Part shown: positions 9,281-17,734 of the stretch, one piece after another
Layout of the letters: each line of letters opens with the position of its first letter
How positions within the stretch are numbered: position 1 is the stretch's first letter
Assembly: GCA_001970955.1 (NCBI GenBank)
Contig: MPUH01000575.1
Coordinates: 1 to 45,210 of the forward strand
Direction of reading: 5' to 3'
Length of the DNA: 45,210 nt
Origin: Stentor coeruleus
Lineage: Eukaryota > Ciliophora > Heterotrichea > Heterotrichida > Stentoridae
The notes under the pieces: generated by a model
Told to the model about the DNA's origin: nothing
Seen by the model: the letters and a program-made list of their open reading frames with translations, nothing else
The model's database searches: none
Translations under genes and position numbers: made by a program

Positions 9281-10909
9281 TTAAATTAACGAAGTATCCA
9301 CCAGCCAAAGAGCATCATGATCCATTCTCACAATACCTTGAAACTTCAAATTATACCCAATAACAGCTTTTTGAATATAATCCCAGGACTTCCCATTAAT
9401 AAAATCCTTAACCTTACCCTCCGCAACATATACCTTAATAACATTATCTTCCTTTATCCCATCCCATATACTAATAATAATTTCTCTATTTCTCACTACA
9501 GCTTTTACAATAAACCCTTCAATTTTAATATGTTTATTATCCTCAATGTTCATAATCTTATCAAACTCAATAATAGGTAAAGCTGAAAACTCACTAGTTA
9601 TACTAGAAACTATCTTACAAGTAGGAATCGGGCTATAAAAATTCATAAACTTAATAATTTCATCAAAATCACTAGGCCCAGGAATTTCCAAACATTTAAA
9701 CTCCGTAGGTATTTTCAGTATTTCTGAATAATGTTTTAAATACAAAACTTTTTCTTCATAACAAACCCCTCTTATTCTAACAACGTCTCCTGGTTTAATG
9801 AATTTTAATAAACGTTTTCTTTCATTTGGGATAACTAATTGAGCTATTTCATTAGTATCATTACATATTACAATAGAAGGATCATTTTCATGAATTCCTA
9901 ATGGGTAAATAGCGATGATTTTTGTTATAACATCAGTTTCATCACTAAAGTTGATGTTTGTCAAACGTTTTGAAGATTTCATAAAATTAGGGACTTCATA
10001 TGGAAAAGTTGTCCTTACCCAGTCGCTAAGTTTTTCTAATTTTAAAGCATGTTCACTGTTAGAATGAAATTGACTTTTATAACTTGCATATGGGGAATAA
10101 CAATCACCGGTATGAGAAAATATATAAAAAGACATAGTTTTTGTATTTGATGTAATTACGGCTGATAACTTGCCTTGATGTTCTTTGAACTGGACATCGT
10201 TAAGTTTGATTATGTCTCCGAAATTTTCGACTTTAGGAATTTCTTTAGGGTTCTTATGGAAAACGTTTAGGCTGATGATTTCTGGGAAGATTGATTTGTC
10301 TGTGAGCTTATAGATTACGAGATAGTCTGAGGAGTCTCCTTGTTTTGGGATGTAACTTGCACAACAGTCAACGATAACAGCGTAACACCAGGCATATCCT
10401 GGACTTACTTTGACTTTATCGTGAATTTGTCTTAGATTTAAGACTTTTGAGTTCCCTCCAATCTTGTCCACTGATGCAGGGAAAGACTTTTTGGCTTGGT
10501 AGATTTCTAAGATTTTTATATTCCCGAAGTCTGAGTCCATAGAAACTTTCACTGATCGATTGTTGTAACTGATGTCGATAGATGTGTCTGTTCCCAATAG
10601 AGGTATGTAAAATTCACAATTCGCCTCGTGTGTCACAACACTTTCTCCCGGCAAATATGTTGGAAAATATTGACTTATATGCCCATAATTTTTGCTTGTA
10701 ACAAAATTTCCCAAGGTTAAGCGGGTACCAACTCTCAGCTGGGAAAAAAATCCAATCATGTTCGCGCCTTCAATAAAAAGACTCACTTTTGACTGTGCGC
10801 TATCTGAAAGCAAAAGTTTCAGAAGTTCTTCAGTCAACAAAGCACTTTTTATTAATTCAAGGTCAAGTGGTCCTGTATTATTCCCATCCTTACAATGACT
10901 TAGTAACAT
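9281..10909 (-). CDS. POT1: POT1 / telomere end-binding protein alpha-type protein
   Basis: A 542-residue protein resembling ciliate TEBP-alpha/Pot1, which binds the single-stranded G-rich telomere overhang through OB folds and controls telomerase access. Residues about 172-290 look like OB1 (YAWCYAVIVDCC..., then FGDIIKLNDVQFKEHQGKLS); about 325-405 like OB2 (DVITKIIAIYPL..., GDVVRIRGVCYEEKVLYLKH); about 425-542 like the C-terminal domain, ending LWLVDTSLI as Oxytricha TEBP-alpha ends in a similar LIKDTKLIY-type strand. Residues 1-155 form an N-terminal extension that I cannot match; its SLFIEGANMIGFF...LRVGTRLTLGNF pattern could be another OB fold. Macronuclei carry many telomeres, so the gene is expected. 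ATG at 10909 lies 5 bp from the divergent neighbour's ATG; Met51 is a possible alternative start. Confidence 0.8.
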   Translation of the reverse strand: MLLSHCKDGNNTGPLDLELIKSALLTEELLKLLLSDSAQSKVSLFIEGANMIGFFSQLRVGTRLTLGNFVTSKNYGHISQYFPTYLPGESVVTHEANCEFYIPLLGTDTSIDISYNNRSVKVSMDSDFGNIKILEIYQAKKSFPASVDKIGGNSKVLNLRQIHDKVKVSPGYAWCYAVIVDCCASYIPKQGDSSDYLVIYKLTDKSIFPEIISLNVFHKNPKEIPKVENFGDIIKLNDVQFKEHQGKLSAVITSNTKTMSFYIFSHTGDCYSPYASYKSQFHSNSEHALKLEKLSDWVRTTFPYEVPNFMKSSKRLTNINFSDETDVITKIIAIYPLGIHENDPSIVICNDTNEIAQLVIPNERKRLLKFIKPGDVVRIRGVCYEEKVLYLKHYSEILKIPTEFKCLEIPGPSDFDEIIKFMNFYSPIPTCKIVSSITSEFSALPIIEFDKIMNIEDNKHIKIEGFIVKAVVRNREIIISIWDGIKEDNVIKVYVAEGKVKDFINGKSWDYIQKAVIGYNLKFQGIVRMDHDALWLVDTSLI

Positions 10910-10914
10910 TTATT

Positions 10915-11205
10915 ATGGGTTGTTGCTATTGTTTTACTACTGAAAAAGAATTTAACTTTATAGGCTTGGATTTAGCAGATAGGATTGTAGAACATGTACA
11001 AAAGTCATCTGAAACTAATGCTGGGCTTGAAAATATAACTCAAGATCTTGTGATGACGACAAAAACTCCTGATGATAGGAGTAAGATTAATAGTCCTATT
11101 GAATATCCTGTGTTTATGATGAGCCTTCCAGATAATTCAAGTGAAATAAGTGTGATGTCATGGAAAAAAGAGAATTTTAAGGAAGGAGTAAGTGATGTGT
11201 GTTAA
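10915..11205 (+). CDS. Small MGCC protein, probable N-myristoylated/palmitoylated peripheral membrane protein
   Basis: A 96-residue protein beginning MGCCYCFTTEKEF. Gly2 followed by Cys3, Cys4 and Cys6 is the classic layout for N-myristoylation plus palmitoylation, so it is likely tethered to the cytosolic face of a membrane. No known domain; the rest is polar and acidic. A second MGCC protein lies at 44611-44871. The start is 5 bp from the POT1 start on the other strand. Past the stop, another frame stays open to a TGA at 11276-11278 and looks protein-like, but reaching it needs a 16-nt intron starting GTG and without the invariant branch A, so I end the gene at 11205. Confidence 0.6.
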   Translation: MGCCYCFTTEKEFNFIGLDLADRIVEHVQKSSETNAGLENITQDLVMTTKTPDDRSKINSPIEYPVFMMSLPDNSSEISVMSWKKENFKEGVSDVC

Positions 11206-12735
11206 AGTAGAGATAATTGGTAGTAAGTTTGAATATGAAACTGAGATTTTTTATGATGATGAGATAGGGAGATTTTGAGAGAAGAGAAAGTGAGGTGGGT
11301 TTTATTGTGAGATTTAGTAGAGAGTTGTTTTTGGATGATGAAGATTGGTGGGGTTATGGAGTTTATGGTTTGGGAAATGTGGTAAGTTAGAAATATGATG
11401 ACGTTTTTAATGGGTTGTTAGTGGAATATTGAGTTTTATATGTTTTTTTGGGTAGTTTTTTTATGAAGATAGGGGTAATGGGTAACTATTTAGCTTATTA
11501 TTGTGAAATCTTAGATACCTCAAAAACTTGATGCTTTAATACTTTCTATCCATTTTAACCTTCGATTTGATAAGCATAAAATTCCTTTAATAGTTTCTTC
11601 ATGCAAAAACTAAGAACTTTATCAATTAAATATTCTCAAATTTTATACTACATAAAAAGTATTTTGGCATAATATTTATTTTGTTAACCTATTATTTCTG
11701 ATCCTAAATTAAATTAACTTAAATATCAGACTTACTATTCAACTTTCTCTATTAATCTATCCTCTTCTCTAAATTTACAAAGAAAAAAAATCTAAGTCTC
11801 AAAAGTTCATAGTACATTTTCTGATTTTTTTATATAAGTATTATATCATATTTCTCCTTATAGACTTTCATTAGTTTTTATAGTAAAACTTCAAAAAACT
11901 TACTCATCCAACAAATAAAAAGTTACTAAATCTTATTATATCTATTACAAATTTACCTATGATAGCATATAAGAGTATTTAATAAATTTCTGACGAACTA
12001 AAAATTCAAAAGTAGAATTAGCTTTATACGTTTAATCTATCATAATAATCCTTATAAGTATCATAAGCCTGCTGTTCAAAAAAAAGTCTTAGGTCCTTAA
12101 GAGAAAAAAAGCTTATAGACTCAAATTCAGATAAGGACTAAGACAAAGGATTAAGTATATAATAAAATCAGATATCCGTTTTAGATCAGAGATCATATTA
12201 GCTTTCTTCATGATGATACATCAGGAATCAGAAATTTGTTTTTCTCATGGATCAAATAAGATCAAGTATAAATGGAAAAAAAACTAAGAATTAGGATGGG
12301 GTATTGAAGAATGGAGAATTTTTTTTGGTAGGATTATAGTCCTAGGTGAAATAATTCNATTAGGATGGGGTATTGAAGAATGGAGAATTTTTTTTGGTAG
12401 GATTATAGTCCTAGGTGAAATAATTCAATTAGAGATTTTTGTGTTAATGGTAGAGTTTAGGGTATGATTTTAGATATGATAGTGATTTTATTTTCATAAA
12501 TATAATAATTTTATAATATTTTTGATACTAAGGATTAAATTTTGGTTGCAAATTATATAGTAAGCCATATCTAGCACAGAATATCAATAAAATCCTAGGC
12601 AAAAACTTAAACTATAAATTCTAAATAGCTTTTGATAACTAATTAAACATCTAATATTTTATCATCTCAATATCTTTATAACCTAAACTATTTTTCACTC
12701 AAATAAACATCTAATCATCAAAAATAATAAAATCA
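11206..12735. other. Long ORF-free region with a possible hidden transcription unit
   Basis: About 1.5 kb with no convincing ORF, tRNA or known RNA. Plus-strand composition goes G-rich (11206-11480), C-rich (about 11520-11950), G-rich (about 12280-12480), C-rich (12540-12735). Elsewhere one G-to-C switch separates neighbouring genes; two switches here suggest an unrecognised unit between about 11.5 and 12.5 kb. An N-flanked duplication lies at 12290-12426. Confidence 0.5.
12290..12426. repeat. Direct repeat around N at 12358 (assembly artefact)
   Basis: 68 bp at 12290-12357, starting ATTAGGATGGGGTATTGAAG, is repeated at 12359-12426 with only an N between. Interpreted as an unmerged contig overlap. 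Confidence 0.85.
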
Positions 12736-13389
12736 ATGAGAAAAAGTCCAAACAGAAGCCGTGGCGGCGAGTACTCAAACACAAGTTCAAGAAAAAACCT
12801 CAACAATTCTTCAAACACAGCATCACAAAAGAATCTCAGTAACAATCTCAGTCGTGATTTAAGTAGAATCGATGCATATTCACAACAAGAACTCAAACAG
12901 ATAAGATTAGAGTATAAAAAATACTGCAACAAAGTTGAAATCATGACAAAAAAAGGTTTTTTTGATTACTTTCATTTAGAAGATCTTGATGGAACTCTTG
13001 TAGGTGAAAGATTATATTCTTGTTTCGCTCCAACAGGGTCAATCGATTTTGCCAAGTTCATAAAATCCATAAGCATCTTATCACATGGTCTTTTAGATGA
13101 AAAAATAGCCTTTTGGTTCATGCTATTTGACATAAAGAAAAACGGGATAATTGAAAAATCTGATATGAAAAAAGTCCTTTTGTCGTTATTGAATGCTATG
13201 ATTGATATTGAAGTTGATAGAGAAGATGTTTATTATATACAAGAAGATGTAAAAGCAATGAGTGTTCAAGAACGTGAAGAAGCTATTGAGGCTATTTTGG
13301 ATAATTTCGCTTCTGTTCTAACTTTTGAAGAATTCTCAAATTATATGAAAAACAACCCGATTTTCAGACAAGTTCTAGAATCTACTTAG
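12736..13389 (+). CDS. EF-hand-like calcium sensor family protein
   Basis: A 217-residue protein. Residues 1-60 are a low-complexity Ser/Asn/Arg tail with repeated SRKNL / SQKNL motifs. From about residue 65 the layout is that of calcineurin-B/neuronal-calcium-sensor-type EF-hand proteins: DFAKFIKSISILSHG, DEKIAFWFMLFD, then a loop DIKKNGIIEKSD and a later LTFEEFSNYM. The one readable loop keeps Asp1, Asn5 and Gly6 but ends in Asp, where Glu is usual at position 12; the other hands are degenerate. Calcium binding is therefore weak or limited to one site. It may regulate a kinase or phosphatase, but no partner is visible. ATG 12736 is the first in frame; TAG at 13387-13389. Confidence 0.7.
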   Translation: MRKSPNRSRGGEYSNTSSRKNLNNSSNTASQKNLSNNLSRDLSRIDAYSQQELKQIRLEYKKYCNKVEIMTKKGFFDYFHLEDLDGTLVGERLYSCFAPTGSIDFAKFIKSISILSHGLLDEKIAFWFMLFDIKKNGIIEKSDMKKVLLSLLNAMIDIEVDREDVYYIQEDVKAMSVQEREEAIEAILDNFASVLTFEEFSNYMKNNPIFRQVLEST

Positions 13390-13680
13390 ACTATGCAAAT
13401 TTGAATAAGCGTAATAATTATGAAATTATTAAGAAAAATTATAAATCAAATTCTTCCACATAAAATAATCTTATCATTCCCAATATTTAAACAATAATTT
13501 TTCCATACAATATCATAGTTAAAAAACTATATCTTTTAATATACCCCCAAAAACTCCACATTATTTTCCAGTCTTTCATATATCAATTTCCAACAAAAAA
13601 ATCCTAAACTCAGCATACCTTATCTAAATACCATATACCCAAACACCCAATACTCAATCAAAACTATCTATCAATTACAT

Positions 13681-14250
13681 CTAAAAACTATCAACTGATT
13701 CCTCCACTTCTTTTATCATATCTTGAATATTCTCAACAATATTCTTACATCTCATCTCAACTTCTCTCAATTTCTCATTCTTCATCTCCATAATCTTACT
13801 CACTTCCACATGTTGTTCATCCACATTCTCAATCAATTCCATAATCTCTTCACATCTAGGTAAAGTATTAATATTCTTCGCATATTCTTCATACTCCAAC
13901 AAATTAGCCCTAACATTTTTTTCCATCTCTAATTCCTCTTTCATCTCTTCAATCTCCCTAGTACAATTTTCAATATCTTTTTTAAGCTCTACCTGTTTTC
14001 TTTTATGAAAATCCTGTTCTGAAACAAACATTTCATGTAAAACAGCTTGTTTTTCAGTCATATTCTCTAAACTATTAAGTTCTTCATGCAAAGTTCTAAT
14101 ATTCTCATCTCTTTCACTAACATGAACTTTTGAATAGTCTTTTTTTTCAAGTTCAATACATTTCTGAGCTAAAGATTTCATATCTGGTTTTTCCTTATAA
14201 ATAAGCCTTTTAATAATAGTCTCATCGTCGATATACCCTGATGTATCCAT
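13681..14250 (-). CDS. THOC7: THO complex subunit 7 (THOC7)
   Basis: A 189-residue coiled-coil protein. The N-terminal GYIDDETIIKRLIY matches the TDDEVIRKRLL-type start of animal THOC7. The central EMEKNVRANLLEYEEYAKNI plus a following LPRCEEIMELIE stretch match the RIRKNRQEYDALAKVI...ELEAL block of that family. THOC7 is part of the THO/TREX complex that couples transcription with mRNP packaging and nuclear export. Length fits (human about 204). Only 28 bp separate its ATG from the stop of SEC24 on the same strand, so its promoter must overlap the SEC24 3' end or the two are co-transcribed. Assignment rests on remembered family similarity. Confidence 0.72.
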   Translation of the reverse strand: MDTSGYIDDETIIKRLIYKEKPDMKSLAQKCIELEKKDYSKVHVSERDENIRTLHEELNSLENMTEKQAVLHEMFVSEQDFHKRKQVELKKDIENCTREIEEMKEELEMEKNVRANLLEYEEYAKNINTLPRCEEIMELIENVDEQHVEVSKIMEMKNEKLREVEMRCKNIVENIQDMIKEVEESVDSF

Positions 14251-14278
14251 TGAAGAACTTATATTAAGAATCTAAAAT

Positions 14279-16675
14279 TTAATCGTTTCTACTAATTTTG
14301 TTCAATACAACTTTGTGAACTCTCATTAAAAAATCCCCATAAGCAAGTTCTGATGTATTATTGTCTTCAACAAGCATCCTTTTAACAACCCCATCATCTT
14401 TACTTAATCCTTCAAAAAACATGTATATAGATGCATATACTGATGGATTCCTAGATCTCACATCTTGGATAATATTTAAGACTTTTTCATTTTCCTCATT
14501 CCCATTATCACTAATTGGCCAATAGTCAACATTATTGAATAAATCTTGAGGTCCATCAAAACCCCAAACATTGTATATGAATTCATTACTTGCATCTTTA
14601 CCTATATAAATCATTATAATTTCTCCATTGTTTATTAAATAAACACCATCTGGTTTTATAAACTCATGAGAATCACCAACAAGTCTTGGGAGGATAAGAA
14701 TTGAATTATCAGAAAAAGTTCCTGGCTGATGAGATTGGTTTTGAATATCCCCAATACTATATATTTTTGGATATAAAAGTAATCTTGATGAATATACTGG
14801 TAAACTTAAGATGTTGTATATAGAATTTATTCTTTGATCCATAGGGGTTATTGATATTGTCAAACCTGATTGTTTAAGTGCAGAGTTACAATAAAGAGGT
14901 AAGAGTTTTAAAGTATCTGGGACGAGGATTTTAGAAAAGTCATTATCACCTAAGGATTGTCTATGGGCAATTAAAAGTTTGATTATATTGTTATGCCAGT
15001 TCTCACGGATTGTGTTTAGAGGAATTTCGAATATGTTTTGAGCAGAGATTCTACTGACTACATTGGCGATTGTGTCTACGTCAGCTGATTTTAAGATGTT
15101 GGGGATACTGCGGGTAGAAAAAAGTTTACCGTTTGAAATACGGATAAGTCTTTGACCTTGGGCAGTTGTATAGAGCATAGCGCATTGGACGTAGAAATCA
15201 GTGGCTTCTTTGAGTTTCTCATCGTATTTTATAATAATTGCTATACTTTTGTCACTGTCTATACATGCTGCTTCCATTTCTACTGGTCCTTTACGTTTGT
15301 ATTTCCCTATGTAATAATCAATAGCTAATCCATTACTGCATCGAGCTCTCATGACTACTTGTGACCCTTGTGGCCTTGTTAATATTCTGACAATCTGATA
15401 ATATAGTTTTTCTCCATCAGTTTCAGCTTGGAAAGCTGGATAATAGTAAAAATCCCCTCCTGTTTGACTACAAAGACTTGCTAGGCTAGCTGAGTTTATA
15501 GTTTGATGTGTACAAGCAAAAATATCAACACATATATCTTCAGAACAACAATCTTGACCAAGCTGCAAGTAATTATCAGCTGGCAAATAAGCTTTTTCTC
15601 TTTCAGTATGCATAGGTTTGAATTCTTGCTTTGGGGGTATTACATGTTTCCCAACAGATCCAGTCTGACTAGTAAAAAGCAACACCCTTCCTCCACGGCT
15701 TTTAAGTAAATACTCTTTAACAGCATGAATTACCCCTCCAGCTGAAAGACTCTGTTTATTAGCATTAGGGAAACTCCATTCACTTAGTTTATACAAAAGC
15801 GCATCAAACTTATCTCTATCACTCTCTGCATTATAACAACATCCAGATACAGACTCAGATATAAATGGATCATCCAAATCAGTCATAACAATTTCAATCA
15901 ATTCCCCATTAGCTGCAATTTTATATATCTGAATACTATTATCAAAAGTAATAATCCCTATAAGTGTCTTATCAGGATAAGGTAAAGAATCTAATATATT
16001 CCTAATAGAAGCAACAACTTGATGTATAATTCTCAACTGTAAAGCTGGTGCAGAAACATCAACAACAAATAAAAACAAAGGTATTTGTGTAGGTCTATTA
16101 GAATAATCAGCTGGAGCAATAAAATCATATGTCCCAGCATATAATTCAGGTTTAGAAGCTCGATCTCTAATATAAATTTCAGGAATATCAAGACTTAACC
16201 CACAAATATTACAAGTGCAATTTCTTCCTGAGTCTGTGAATTTGAAAAAAGTATTAACATAAGCAAGACATCTTGTACATCTAAAAGGAGGGCTTTCGAT
16301 TTTTTGAATTTGTTCATCATCTTGAGGAAGTTCAGCAAGTGGTTGCCATACTGCACCTAATGGAATACCAATATTATTACACATACTCATTTCTGTAGGT
16401 ATTGAGTTCATTGTAAAACGAAGGTTTTTTGGGTTTGATAAACCTTGTTCTTTGACAGAAAAAAGACTATCTGGACTTGGGGGTAATTGTCCTATGGTTG
16501 TGAAAACTCCTAAATGATTATCTTGACGATTCAAAGGTCTGGGAAGGGTTTCAGTTTGAAGCTTTTGTTCTCTTTGTACTGGTTTCGGTAGAGGAGCTGG
16601 AGTTGTAGTCGGAGCTGGTTCTGAAGTTTGGTAATATGGCCTTTGTAAGTGAGGAAGTCTAGACCCTTCAGACAT
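14279..16675 (-). CDS. SEC24: SEC24 COPII coat cargo adaptor
   Basis: A 798-residue Sec24, the COPII subunit that selects cargo at ER exit sites. In order: Pro-rich disordered N-terminus (1-100); zinc finger C133-x2-C136...C155-x2-C158; vWA-like trunk from about 195 (PLFLFVVDVSAPALQLRIIH), with the ADNYLQLGQDCC...DIFACT region; beta-sandwich about 445-530; all-helical segment about 540-640; gelsolin-like domain about 660-775. The N-terminal disordered part is shorter than in animals (about 1,100 residues). ATG at 16675, TAA at 14279; no intron needed. Followed closely by THOC7 on the same strand. Confidence 0.95.
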   Translation of the reverse strand: MSEGSRLPHLQRPYYQTSEPAPTTTPAPLPKPVQREQKLQTETLPRPLNRQDNHLGVFTTIGQLPPSPDSLFSVKEQGLSNPKNLRFTMNSIPTEMSMCNNIGIPLGAVWQPLAELPQDDEQIQKIESPPFRCTRCLAYVNTFFKFTDSGRNCTCNICGLSLDIPEIYIRDRASKPELYAGTYDFIAPADYSNRPTQIPLFLFVVDVSAPALQLRIIHQVVASIRNILDSLPYPDKTLIGIITFDNSIQIYKIAANGELIEIVMTDLDDPFISESVSGCCYNAESDRDKFDALLYKLSEWSFPNANKQSLSAGGVIHAVKEYLLKSRGGRVLLFTSQTGSVGKHVIPPKQEFKPMHTEREKAYLPADNYLQLGQDCCSEDICVDIFACTHQTINSASLASLCSQTGGDFYYYPAFQAETDGEKLYYQIVRILTRPQGSQVVMRARCSNGLAIDYYIGKYKRKGPVEMEAACIDSDKSIAIIIKYDEKLKEATDFYVQCAMLYTTAQGQRLIRISNGKLFSTRSIPNILKSADVDTIANVVSRISAQNIFEIPLNTIRENWHNNIIKLLIAHRQSLGDNDFSKILVPDTLKLLPLYCNSALKQSGLTISITPMDQRINSIYNILSLPVYSSRLLLYPKIYSIGDIQNQSHQPGTFSDNSILILPRLVGDSHEFIKPDGVYLINNGEIIMIYIGKDASNEFIYNVWGFDGPQDLFNNVDYWPISDNGNEENEKVLNIIQDVRSRNPSVYASIYMFFEGLSKDDGVVKRMLVEDNNTSELAYGDFLMRVHKVVLNKISRND

Positions 16676-17734
16676 ATTATTAGTTTTTTGATGAGAAAAA
16701 AATTGGATTTGATTTGGATATTAGATTGGATGGCTTCTGAAAGAAAATTTGAAGATTATAGGATTTAGACGAGGATTTAAGGGAAAGAGGCTAAGATGGA
16801 AGGTTTTATTAGAAATTAGATATGGATAGGATTCTAAATGTGTTTCAGGATATTTATGGGAAAAAATGTTGAGAATTTTTTAGAAGATATTTATAGTATG
16901 AAAATATATATGATAAAAGGTTTAAGACTAAGTATTTGGAGTTGAATTATAAGTTGGAGGCTTAGGAATATGAATTAGCACCAGATAATTTATACTTGAA
17001 AAAAATTTGTTGAGTATAAAGCATTAAGAGGAACTGAATAATTTTAGAATCTAATAAAAGACCTTTTAGTAAAAAGTATACATTTAATTTTAAAATTATC
17101 ATGAATTATTATAGATTGCCAACACAATAAAACTAAATGTTTAATTTGTCTAAAAAATAGTTTTAAACTGTAAGGGTAAGAAAATGGATTTGTAAATAAT
17201 TGAGGGGATCACATTTAGTTCAAACATTGATTACAAGTGGAGATTTAATATATAATTTAATATAATTTACCCGATTATTATACCATAAAATTGTATAGCA
17301 ACTAATCATAATATAAATCTATTATAGAGACACCTCTATTTATCAAGTCTATTCTTACACATTTATGTATTTTTTAAACCAATAATCACACAACAATCTT
17401 TTCAACTATTATACCCACCCTTGCTAATTCTCTACTTTTCGCTCTTAGCAAACCACCCTTCTTCATCTCCCAATCAATTACTTTTTAATTTTATATTTTC
17501 TAGTTAAAATTATTGAAAATACAAACTAAGCCAATATCCCTTCATCATAAATACCCAAATCATAATTCTAAACCAACTACCTTCCTCAACGCATAAAACT
17601 CTCAAAATTCTAAACTTCAAATTTTCATCCTAATTTTTTGTTATCAACATCCTATTTAACCCTTTCCTCAATACAAACCCCTACTCTACACAATAAACAT
17701 TTTCAACCCTAAACCTATAATAAAAACTTAAAAA
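16676..17734. other. Divergent intergenic region
   Basis: About 1.06 kb between SEC24 (minus) and the giant LNR membrane-protein gene (plus). The left third is strongly G-rich and C-poor, the right third C-rich and G-poor. No ORF or RNA gene seen. Probably contains both promoters. Confidence 0.6.

Noticed and set aside
11188..11278. Extension of the MGCC protein by a 16-nt intron into a protein-like frame ending at 11278
   Set aside because: Either possible intron starts GTG and lacks the A at the position found in all ten supported introns. The downstream frame is only about 23 codons.
15503..15709. Plus-strand ORF inside SEC24
   Set aside because: It is a shadow of a strongly conserved coding region on the other strand.
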